DNA from: Sodiomyces alkalinus F11
Taxonomy: Eukaryota; Ascomycota; Sordariomycetes; Glomerellales; Plectosphaerellaceae
Assembly (NCBI RefSeq): GCF_003711515.1
Contig: NW_021167086.1
Location: forward strand, 829,149-893,148
Reading direction: 5' to 3'
Length of the DNA stretch: 64,000 nt
The position numbers and the translations under genes were made by a program. Under the pieces are notes generated by a model. That model was given only the letters and a program-made list of their open reading frames with translations. It was not told the DNA's origin and did not search any database. Below, in pieces: positions 1-11,804 of the stretch (the first letter of the stretch is position 1; every line of letters starts with the position of its first letter).

Positions 1-800
1 GATACTAATGCTACCATCGGCGTATACCTAGTGATGCGTTGTTACTATTTTTAGAAGTTGTTACAGTGTCCCCTGCGGCATGCGGTACCTGCCCCTCCTC
101 CATCCAGCTTTCTGCCCCTCCAGCCTGCACCCCACCATCAGCAAAACAGCCCTGTTCACACCAAATGCTGCAGACTGGAGTAACCCACCTTAGGTGCCCA
201 GGCAGGTGAAAGGTCTATCTTGTCAACGTGCCTCACCTTTGCCGTCCACGAGCCTTTTTCTTCTCTCCACCACATTCTGTTACTCTTTTCCCTTGCCCCG
301 TTACGTCTGGAATTAGCTGAAGCTATAACTTTCGTGACTAAACCAGGGCTCTCCGGCTTCCCTGTCTCCTCCTTCCACCCCTTTCTCTAAGAAGAAGCCA
401 CTGACTCCGCCCTGCCTTCAAGGACCATACCTCGCACCCTTGCTCCTGTCGCTGCCCCTCTGCACCAACTCCATCTACTTTACCTGCCTACCTCAGGGAT
501 CCATCTGACGCAGGCCGAGACTGTCCTTGCTTATTCCTCATAAGGTACCTAGGGAGAGGCACCGTTGCTCCCATATTTCTTCCCTGGCCAGTCGTCGTCT
601 CGGCACCTCATCTCACAGCTACCAGGGTAAGCTACTACCGATTACCACTTCCGTACTTTGCCTACCTAACCTCCCGTAGCTGCGTTTGGCTGACTTCACC
701 GCCTTGCAGCTTCTCTCAACTTCCTATCTCTGCGTCCTTGGCCACCATAGACACATAAGCTTAGCTTTTCAAGTCAGAGCATCTGCCTACGGTTACTGCC
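1..800. other. Intergenic / 5' flank of the metacaspase gene
   Basis: No gene is supported here. The stretch is pyrimidine-rich, with many CCTCC and CTTCC runs from about 90 to 620, as is common in promoters and leaders of filamentous ascomycete genes. One TAAGGTACCTAG word lies at 541-552, related to the palindrome family described in the findings. The leader of the metacaspase mRNA probably begins in the second half. Confidence 0.5.
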
Positions 801-2754
801 ATGTCCTACGGTTATCCAGGCAACGGCTACGGCGGCGGCGGAGGGTATGGCTCCTACAATGGTGGGGGTTACGGCGGAGGCTACGGAGGCCACCAGCCTC
901 CTCCCGGGCCGCCCCCTGGTCAACGCGGCTACGGAGGCTACGGTGGATACGCCCCTCCGGGCCCTCGACCGGACGAATATGAATCTCCTGACGGACCCCC
1001 TCCCCCTCCTCGTCCAAGGTATCATGGTGACGATGACTATCGGCCGCCCCCCGAGGCCGACTACGAAGCGCCCCCCGGGCCTCCTCCTTCATCCCATCGA
1101 TACCGACCCCAGCCGGAAACTCCGCGTGAACGGAGCTACGGTTACAATCAAGCACCCCCTGACCCCCATCCCGATCGCGCCTATACGCGTCAGTACGATC
1201 CTCCCGACTATCCTCCTCCCGTCGGCCTCGATGTATACGGCTACCCCATCAACCGCGGAAATCATGGCAGGCCACGTACGTATTCTCCCCTGACCTTCCT
1301 CGACATGTTCCCTCCCAGAGGGAACGTCTTGGGTTGCCCGTCGGACTAACTCTTTTTTTTTTCCCCCTTTCTTCTTTTCAAAGATATGCCCACCGCCCAC
1401 TCGAACTCGTGGACACATGGAAACAGGAATGCGCCTCCCCCGCCACCCTCGGGCTTCCAGCAGTTTGGCCACGGCGCCCCTGAGAGCTACGGCTTTCAAT
1501 ACTCTGCTTGTACCGGCAAAAGAAAGGCGTTGCTCATTGGCGTCAACTATTTCGGCCAGGATGGCGAGCTCCGCGGCTGTCTGAATGATGTTAAGAACAT
1601 CTCGGCCTTCCTTACGGAGAAGTATGGCTACAAGAAGGAGGACATGGTTATTCTGACCGATGATCAGCAAAATCCTGTCGGCCAACCCACGCGACACAAC
1701 ATACTGCGTGCCATGCACTGGCTCGTCCAGGGCGCTCGACCTAACGACTCGTTGTTTTTCCATTTCTCTGGTGCGTACCCATCATCACTATTTTTTTCTT
1801 CCCTCACCTTTTCCTTTTCCTTTTCCTTTTCCTTTTCCTTTTCCTTTTCCTTTTCCTTTTCCTTTTCCTTTTCCTTTTTTTTTTTTTCCTTTTACTACTT
1901 TACTCCCCCCTTTTCTTTTGCTAAACGATTCCTAGGTCATGGTGGGTATACCGAGGACGAGGACGGCGACGAGGAAGACGGCTTGGACGAAGTCATCTAC
2001 CCCGTCGATTTTAAGGAAGCCGGCCATATCGTGGATGACGAGATGCACGCTATCATGGTCCAACCCCTGCAGCCGGGTGTTCGCCTAACGGCCATCTTCG
2101 ACTCTTGCCACTCGGGAACTGCCCTTGACTTGCCCTACGTCTACTCGACCAAGGGTGTCCTGAAGGAGCCCAACTTGGCCAAAGAAGCGGGCGAGGGTCT
2201 CCTTAGCGCCGTCACGGCCTATGCTACCGGAGATATGACTCGAGTCATGTCCTCGATCCTAGATTTCGGCAAGAAGGCACTCAAGGGCGACAAGGCGTAT
2301 GAGTACACCAAAGCCACGAGGACTTCTCCCGCCGACGTCATTATGTGGTCCGGCAGCAAGGATGATCAGACATCGTTCGTTCAACCCCCTCCCTGGCGCA
2401 TCCCCTCTGTCCTCCCTTGGTGCCTTCTCTTGTTTCACAAAGTTCAAGTCATCTGACAACAGGAACAGGGCGGATGCCACTATCGCGGACAAGGCCACAG
2501 GCGCCATGTCGCACGCCTTCGTCACCGCGCTCCGGGACAATCCACAGCAGAGCTACGTCGAACTTCTCAACAGCATCAGAGACCTTCTGTCCGAGGGCGA
2601 CTACTCCCAATTGCCGCAGCTCTCGAGCAGTCACCCCATAGGTAGGTTTCTTTCTGTCGATTCTTCAACAACACATCCACGCGGAGTGAATCAGCCCTGG
2701 TCACTAACAGAAATATATTACTATCTAGACACCAACATTTTGTTCGTGATGTAG
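801..2754 (+). CDS. MCA1: Type I metacaspase (caspase-like cysteine protease)
   Basis: The model joins five exons: 801-1275, 1384-1770, 1936-2374, 2469-2641 and 2729-2754, giving 499 residues. Residues 1-165 form a Gly/Tyr/Pro/Gln-rich prodomain typical of fungal metacaspases. The p20-like domain follows, with [12 protein letters not shown] near residue 205, the catalytic histidine in HFSGHGG (about His289) and the catalytic cysteine in FDSCHSG (about Cys345). The 56-residue His-Cys spacing fits the family. The C terminus ends [11 protein letters not shown], as in relatives. Metacaspases are calcium-dependent, Arg/Lys-specific proteases linked to stress death and to clearing protein aggregates. 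Introns 1, 2 and 4 have normal donors; intron 3 (2375-2468) uses a weaker GTTCGT donor but restores the conserved [16 protein letters not shown] reading. Intron 2 is a CCTTTT repeat that remains open in frame. I am confident of the family and fairly confident of all splice sites. Confidence 0.95.
1807..1878 (+). repeat. CCTTTT hexamer repeat, 12 copies, inside metacaspase intron 2
   Basis: Twelve perfect CCTTTT units fill most of the 165-nt intron 1771-1935 and are followed by a T run. The repeat provides a very long polypyrimidine stretch before the 3' splice site. The unit is 6 nt, so a change in copy number would not alter the reading frame if the intron were retained. Confidence 0.9.
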
Positions 2755-3469
2755 ACGAGCAGAGAGCTCCTGACACGCAAGGAACGGAAAACAGGAAGCA
2801 TGACGATAGGTACCTTAGTGACGAGGGACGCTGGTGGCGTACCTAGGTAGGTATGGACATTGCATGGCATGAATGCGTACCTTATCAATTGAGAGTGGGC
2901 GGAAACTGATGGAATCTTGGACAGCCGACTTGGCTGACTTTTAAGGGGAAGGTGATATGGACTTTTGGGGTGTACATGGCCCCCTACCAGTTTAAGAGGG
3001 GTTTTTTGGAGTTCATATGCCATCAAAGCAAGTACGAAGTAATTACGCCTGTCCGCGAGGCTTTCTTCCTTCGGTGTAAGGTAAGGTAGGTTAGGTGCCT
3101 TATAGAAACTAATCGGGGGTTGCTCCTGCCTTGTCTGCCATTTCCCTGTCCGCTACCTTACCCCTGACTTGGCCTGAGAACCTTTTCAAGCACTGAAACC
3201 CTGGAAGGAAAGTACTTAAGGTAGGTACTTTACCTTAAGTCGTTAACCGTCTGTCTGGCAAATATCAGTCCCTTGCTCCCTGATCTGCTCCATGATTCCG
3301 CCTTCTTCTCTCACAAACATCCTCGTCCACTATATCACTGTGACAAAATTGAATTACTACCACTCCAAAGCTAGCCCATCGATATTCTGTGTGCTCTTTT
3401 TCTCCAGGAGTTCATTTTATTCTATTCTCCCATTCGACAAAAAGAACAAATCAGCGCGAGAACGGCGAG
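2755..3469. other. Intergenic spacer with GGTA/TACC words
   Basis: No gene is supported. The spacer holds the metacaspase 3' end and the promoter of the next plus-strand gene. It contains several AAGGTA/TACCTT words and a perfect 10-bp inverted repeat (ACTTAAGGTA at 3214-3223 and its complement at 3231-3240, with a 7-nt loop) about 230 bp before the next start codon. Confidence 0.5.
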
Positions 3470-6124
3470 ATGGCTGACGAAACTGTGATGGGTGACGAAA
3501 CTGAGGGACCTCCAGCCTGTTTCCGGTATACAAACATAGAAACATGCCCCTACACGGACCCGGCACAGGTTGAGGCATATCACCAGCTTCGGGAAGATCT
3601 ATTCGAGACCATTCTGCGTCTTCGACTTGTCGCCACTCCCCTCCGTTATGTCTCCGAGGTTTGGCCAACTTTGAGCCCCCAACCTGGACCTTTGGAGCCC
3701 CCAAGCATTCTCCAGGCTAGACTGGTCGGGCTGCTTAAGGCTTAGATGGCTGAACCTACCCCTGATGCAGGATGGAGCATGTGCTGCATCTCATACCTGT
3801 TTGAACGCGCCCGTGGTGAAAGTCGCCGTAGAAGAGAAGACGGGCCCCTGGACCACTGGGATGTCCCGTTCCTCTTCCACCTGGGACAGGCGGCTCGAGA
3901 CACCGAATTCGCCGTTTATGTCGCCAGCACCAAACTTTGGCCTAAGCCCGATCCGCAAAGCAGACCGTTCCTGAGGTTCGTAAGCCTTTTCAAGTATTTC
4001 GTACAATTAGACGTCATGGGCGTCAAGGACCTGTCCTCGGATTCCTTCGACTTGTTTGTCGACCTCTTGAATCAAAGGCCTACTCGGCCGACAAATGCGA
4101 TAAATGACACACATGGCGGGAAGGTGGATTTTATCCCGGACCTTGTCAGTTCCCTTACGCCATGCTCCCCGCCTCCTCGGATCCGAGCTGACTCTATTGT
4201 AGGCTGTGGTATTGGTACCCGAGGAATACACGCTTGAATTGGAGCGAGCCCTGCCCCTCCGCGAGCCTCATTTCGAGACGACATGGAATACGCTTTGGGA
4301 GACCTTGGTAGGGCCGAGATCTAACCACTGGCGCAGCGATTCTCTCGGGCGAACCATTAAGCTCTGTCACAGGCTATGGTTGGATGAACACATGCAAGCA
4401 GTCGACTTTTGGCGAAGTGACACCCGGGCTCGTGCTTGGGTCGCCGTGCTCACGCTGGGGCAGCGTGAGCGTCCAGCGGGTACGAAGCTGGCGGCCCTCT
4501 TAGCAGCACTACTTCTCGAATGGCGCGGCGTATTCTACGAAAACCTCATATCTCGAGACGATATATTCACCAGGGCCACAATTGAAGACACGGATCTCGT
4601 GGAATGGTTCACCCACGAGCATCTTCAGTTCCTATCGGAAGCTCTTCTCTTGGCTCAGCGCCGTTGGATGAACGCCCAAGTGCAGGCCGGGTAAGCCTCG
4701 CGTCGTGACTTCTTCCTGGTCTCGTTTGGTATTATGTGAGCGAGCCTAGCTGACCTGGAAAGCAATAAAGCTTGATAAAAATGTTGGAGACCTTTGGTAA
4801 TCTCCATGCCAGCTCAAACGTAATTCTGTGGCTGGCCCACGCAGGGGATAGGCGCTGTTATGATTTTGCTCTTGAGCTCTGTCATACCTGTATGGGGCAT
4901 CTCAAGGCAGCGCCTCGGAAATTCGCTTGCAACTGCAGTGCAGGTTATGGTCTCTTTATGTTGATGAGGATTAGGCCAGAAGGGAGTGACTGGAGGACGT
5001 CATGGAAGACCATGTGGGTTATTCCTCATCCCTGTCATCCTCTTTTCTGCCGCAAACAATGTACCTAATCCTTTTTCCCCAGCGTACAAAGCCTTCTCGA
5101 GGCCAACCGACATCGATGCGCCTTTGTTCTTGGATTCCTCGCCGCCTTCGCTGTTGTTTATCCGACTACGGGGGACGAGAGTGAAATGGCCTGGGCTCTT
5201 GAGGGGCTCGAAACTCGGTGCCTGGACCATTTCGATGTGGCAGGCTGTAGAGCCCACTCGTCTGAGCCTTACACCATGTTAGCGTTTGGGGCCGACCCGA
5301 CTGATCTCAACGCGGCGGATGAGGTGTCCAATTCCGAGGGAGTGATGATGGCACCTAAGGACCCAGGGTGCCCTCTGGACGCGGCAGCCACCGCGGTCGC
5401 CGGTCCCTTGGTTCGGTCTGGGGCCCACGATGTTGGGTGTCCCGAACATACTCGCTTTCTGAAGAAACTTGCAAGAGATGCGCATCGTGTGAGCACGTGG
5501 AACCTCTTCAGCTTCTGGTTCCGGCTGCTAGACAGCCTGGCTACCAGGTTGAGCGAGACGGATCGCCCCGACGAAGAACACGTCTCACGCTACGCAGAGC
5601 TCTACCAGTCCTTCGTTGACGAGTTCCTGAGTCGATCCATCCACCACCCCGAGCCCCGCGACGACTGGTCCTGCCAACCCCTGACCCTCTCCTGCTGCGA
5701 CAAGTGCACCTTGATCAACGACTTCCTGGCCGACCCGTCGCGCTTCAAGCTTGTGCTAGACCTAGATAGCGATACGAACAACCACGTGGCTAGTCAGTTT
5801 GAGGGGGCCCGGTGTGACCTGTCCTACGACGGTGACCAACTCATTGTTTATACCCAACCCGATCCGCACCGCCAGTGGCTGGGTTTACTGACAGAAACCC
5901 GCCTCGTGCTACTTTACATGCTGGGCAAACATCGCATCTTCGAGTTGTTCATGAGGGCGGCAGTTCCCGGTACGGAGCAAACGTACGAGCATCTTCACTC
6001 CAAAATCAGGATGTTGTTGGACTGGGATATAGGTGCATACGATGGACGTCCCGAAACAGGGGGGCTCCCGGACTTCTCGTCTATTGGCGGGGACGAGGAA
6101 CCAGAGCCCATGAGCATTGACTAG
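3470..6124 (+). CDS. Unrecognised 786-residue protein (five-exon model)
   Basis: I do not recognise this protein. The model joins 3470-3658, 3746-4144, 4203-4690, 4771-5013 and 5083-6124. All phases close, and the total is 2,361 nt. The frame has an in-frame TAG at 3743-3745, which forms the AG of the proposed first intron (87 nt, weak GTTTGG donor). The junctions after 4144, 4690 and 5013 are better supported because each removes stops and restores one continuous frame. The product is rich in Trp, Leu, Arg and acidic residues and looks soluble and mostly helical. A short hydrophobic stretch (AFVLGFLAAFAVVY) starts the last exon's product, and a Cys pair (SCCDKC) lies near residue 635. The C terminus is acidic and ends EPEPMSID. 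No catalytic motif was identified. The first intron is the least certain part; two adjacent genes are possible but less likely. Confidence 0.6.
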
Positions 6125-6857
6125 CCAAGAAGATTAGAGATGGAGAGTTATGATCCAAACAGCAACGATACACTGAATATGGGAGTACTCGTAGATAGGT
6201 ATAACAAGACAGAGGAGGAGGACATTCTGAATTGTGTGTATCGTTACAAGTGGAACCCCTTCTTGCTCGGCAGCGGTGAAAAATATCCCCTCTGGTCTTG
6301 AAGGATAGTCTCGTATTCCGTAGTAGTAGTAGTAGTAGTAGATTCAGGCATTATATCTACGTTTGTGGGGAGAAGCAATGGAGGTATTCGTAACAGAGAC
6401 AAGGAGAAAAGAACAAGCGACGTTGGACGTTCCGAAGGGCTGATCCGATGAAAACTCGGTGAGCCTCGGTGACATCGGTCAAGGTGAACGAGGTGAGGAG
6501 GCCCCACTACCTATGCTGACCCACCCCATCTGATAAGATTACGAGGAAAGAAGGGTCTGGGGTACAAAGTACCTACCTACAGGGAATAACTCCGTAACGC
6601 AGTACGTTGTACCTACGACATGTAGGCGGTGAAAAAAAGGTACCCAATTTTTTTCTTTATTGCCCGATAGCGTTGAGGTCCGAAGATTCTCTTCTCCTTA
6701 CATTTCTTGCGCGCAACAACCAACAAGCAATGAGCACATAGCTTATTATTTCTTCTACTTTTCTTCTCCAAACACTTGTATACATATAAGTAGGGTCCAA
6801 CTCTGCAGTCGACCATTGTTTATCCCGTTCCCTCTACCATCCCTACCTTCTCTCGCC
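6125..6857. other. Intergenic spacer / promoter of the methyltransferase gene
   Basis: No gene is supported. A short TAG trinucleotide repeat lies near 6320-6341. A TACGTTGTA word lies at 6603-6611 inside a cluster of GTAC-containing words. A TATA-like stretch (GTATACATATAAG) near 6778-6790 precedes the methyltransferase start by about 70 bp and may help position its transcription. Confidence 0.45.
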
Positions 6858-8561
<1,704 letters not shown>

Positions 8562-9263
8562 AAAAAGAAAATCCCTACGATCCTCGACCGAGTCCGGTAC
8601 CGGGTAGAGAGCTGCGAAGAGGAGATGTGGGTACCAGCAAAAAAGGAAGAAAATCAGACAAAAAAGGAAGGGACAGTAATGACAACATGTCCCTAAAAAT
8701 TGTCAGAGACAACCGGCGCCTGCCAAGGGGTTTTCATTTCGGGAGGAATAAGGCGCAAAAAAAGGGGTTTATCCATGGAGCTCACTGGTGTCTTGCCAGG
8801 CTGCGTAACCTGCGCCGGCTATGGAGACGTTGAACTCTCCCCAAACGTTATGACACGCTGAACACAGAGTACATGCTATCGATGTGGCATCGTGGTGGTA
8901 TAGAGAAGACAAAAAAACCACTATAACACTAGAAGATCTTGTCTCTTCTCTCGCTCGCTCGCAAAAGAATTTGCCTGATTGCCGAGGCGGTGGGATCGGT
9001 TTGGAGACCAGGACCACGGGAAACCGGACCGTCCTGAAGAGGGAGGCAGCGGTTATGACTTTTGAAAGGTTTCTGTGATGGGGAGGGATCAGGCATTGGA
9101 ATTTTCCCTTTCTTCTTTCTCTCTCTTATCTGTCTCTAGACGCCTGTACCTACACATGACACATGATACCGCAGAAGAAAGAAAGAAAAAAAGAAGAAGA
9201 AAAAAAAGAAAAAACCCCCTTTATAAATATATATCCCACGCCAGAGTTTTATCAGAACTGAAC
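8562..9263. other. Convergent 3' spacer between methyltransferase and PPE1
   Basis: No gene is supported. The two flanking genes converge here, so the stretch should hold both 3' UTRs and terminators. It is A/G-rich near 9176-9215 and contains no convincing open frame. Confidence 0.5.
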
Positions 9264-10828
9264 TCAGACCTTCTTCCCCTGCTTGAGAAGATCAGACACT
9301 TTCGGCGGCAGGACGAGGGCGCTCCGGTCGTTCCGGCGAAAGAAGTCGACGAGCGACACGGCGGTCTTCTCGGGGAGGTCCTCGTGCAGAAAGTGGCCGG
9401 CGTCGGGGAAGACCTGCAGCGCGTACTTGCCCTGCATCTGGCCGATGGTGAGCTCGGTGTCGAGGCGGTCGGTGCCGGCCAGGAGGAGCAGCTTGCCGCC
9501 GCGGGCGGAGAGGAACTTGCGGCTCAGGCCGGCGAACCAGCCCTCCCAGAAGGGTTGGGTGGCGGCGAGGTCGGTTCGCCAGTGCCAGGGGCGGCGTTGG
9601 TTCCCGGTAGACGACGACGACGATGATGATGATGATGATGACGACGGGGACGAGGCGGTGGACGAAGGGGGAGCTGGGGTGGAGGTGGAAGAAGTGGGGT
9701 TGGGTTCGGGATCGGCTCGGACGACTGCGACGTCCTGGTTCTTGTTGTCCGGGACGAGGAGGGAAGGGACGGAGGTCCTGGCGGAGAGGGAGTTGCGGAG
9801 GGTGCGGGAGCGGACGTGCCATTCGATGGCGGATTCGACGGAGGGGAAGGCGGTGGGGCGGGTGGAGAGGTAGGCGTGCATGCTCTGGAGGGCGTCCATG
9901 GCGGAACCCTCGACGACGTCGAGGACGGCGTGGCCCAGGATGTGCGGGGCCAGGGAGCGCGGGTTCAGGGCGAGGGAGGTGACGACGGCGCCGCCCAGGG
10001 AGTGGCCGACCAGGACGAGCGGGGGGATCTGGGACCAGCGCATTTGGCGTTTGGTGAGGAGGATGGCGTTGTAGAGGTCTTGGGTGAGGGTTTCGAGGGA
10101 GAGGTCCAGGGGCGGTGGTTCAGGGGTAGAAGGAGATGAGGTGACGGTGGTGGAGCCGTGGCCGCGTGCGTCGAGGGACAGGATGCCGGCGTTGGGGAGT
10201 AGACGGCGGATCTCGGCCGAAACTAGGGCGAAGGAGAGGCCGGAGGAGCCTGCGCCGTGATGAGTGACGAAGAGAGGACCGCCTTGAGATGAGGGTGAGG
10301 TGAGGTAAACGTGATGGGTGATGCGATAGGACGAGGACGACGGGAACGATACTGGTGGTGATGGAGAAGAGGAGGAGGCATCGCCGTTGAGATCCTGCTC
10401 GAGGAAAAGTTCCCTCTCGAAATAAGTTGTCCAGGGTATGGGTTCCCAGCTGCGAGCACCCCTGTTCGGTATCCTAGTGGGTAGGGGGGAGAAGGAAGAA
10501 GATAAGGTGTCAGTCAGCGCATCTGTCTTTTTCATGGCCGGGATGAAGATTTACGTCTCCATCATGGCACGACGAGATGAAGATAAGACGTTCAAACATA
10601 CCCTTGAGGTCTCGCAAAAAGTCTCTGACTAGGTGAAGGGATGACGGTGCCGGTGGAAGAGGCGGACGAGGCCGATGAGGCTGATGAGGAGTCTCCGTCG
10701 TCAAGGTGCTCGGGCAGGTCAGGGACAAAATCCGTCTCCTCTTCGGCGGGTTCTTCCTCGGCGAGGGAGAGAGGCTCGGGCATGGTGTCGAGTTTACGTT
10801 TCGCCCATGCTCGTTGGAGGTCGCTCAT
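9264..10828 (-). CDS. PPE1: Protein phosphatase methylesterase 1 (PME-1/Ppe1)
   Basis: Two exons on the minus strand (10602-10828, then 9264-10473) encode 478 residues. The start MSDLQRAWAKRKL is characteristic of fungal Ppe1. The enzyme is an alpha/beta hydrolase that removes the methyl ester from the C-terminal leucine of the PP2A catalytic subunit, opposing the PPM1 methyltransferase. Visible features are the oxyanion-hole strand (VTHHGAGSSGLSF), LDARGHGST, the nucleophile elbow GHSLGG (Ser about 234) and a C-terminal DAGHFLHED holding the likely catalytic histidine (about 436). A low-complexity insertion of Pro, Ser and Thr followed by a pure serine run lies between the cap region and WHWRTDL. 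It is encoded near 9620-9680 by GAC/GAT-type repeats on the plus strand. The N-terminal 75 residues include an acidic, Ser/Ala-rich linker. The donor at 10601 (GTATGT) and acceptor at 10474 keep the frame. Confidence 0.93.
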
Positions 10829-11804
10829 GGTTGATTCGTGTGCGTCTGCGTGTGCGTGTGCGTCTGTGTCTGTGTCTGTCTGTATCTGGGCTTCACGTCC
10901 CTTGCCTCGATAGATGAGTTGAATACGCCCATCCGCCGGAAATAATAGTTGAAGGAATGGCGGGATGAGAGAGAAAATTTATAACAGAAGTGGAAGCACG
11001 TTGTTGTATCAGCCTTGAAAAGTTGCCTTCAAGTCTGTTCCTCGAAAACGCCGTCGTTGATGGAGTTGTTGGTCGTGTCGATCACCTTTCCACTGCTCTC
11101 CTGAAGATAAGATAAGAAACGCACGATACGTCGTATACGGTTCGGACGGAATTTGTCAACACTGTGACAAATTGGTACCGGTACTATATCACACATGCAA
11201 AGTCGTACCTCGTCACAGTGTATTTTGTTTTGATTACGTAGCTGGCGGCAGTTGTCACTGGGCTCTGGTGGATAAGCGTGAGGATCCACCCGAGAACTTG
11301 CCCCTCACTTACCACTTGCCTCCTTTCAACAGTATTCTCAGGTGATTTATACCTCACTAACTGGTACGGAGTATATGTGAAAACTCAAGAGGAGCGAATA
11401 ATATACAGCACTCACACGGCAGACCTCCCATTTCATATTCTTCATCTTCACTCTCGTGTCACCTCCCCTGCCCAAATCAACAGAAAAAGATCTAACATAT
11501 AAAACCGGAGGGTGGTTGAAATAAACCCAAAAGGATGGACGCTGTGTGACACAAGAAGCGAAATGCAAAATGCAGAAAACAAGTACAGAATGTACACACA
11601 GATTCAAGGAGTCAGTAACTAAGGTACTACGGCTTCTTCAACATCCGCGCCCTCTCTCCGCTACACCCACGGCCCCGGGTGGCATGAAAAAGAGGCAACG
11701 ACCAACCGCATCCCCATCTTGGATGTCCGCAACATATCCACCCCCCTATTACACACAAAGTCCGGAACGTCTCCTAGTCACAACGCCTCAATACATTCGG
11801 CGCT
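10829..11804. other. Intergenic spacer, PPE1 promoter and FLC-gene 3' end
   Basis: No gene is supported. Both neighbours are on the minus strand, so the spacer holds the upstream region of PPE1 and the 3' end of the FLC family gene. It contains GTGTCT/GTGCGT repeats close to the PPE1 start and one TACGGAGTA word at 11365-11373. Confidence 0.5.

Noticed and set aside
3979..4012. GTAAGC...TTAG as an additional intron in the unknown gene
   Set aside because: It would be only about 34 nt, shorter than fungal introns, and the frame is open through it.
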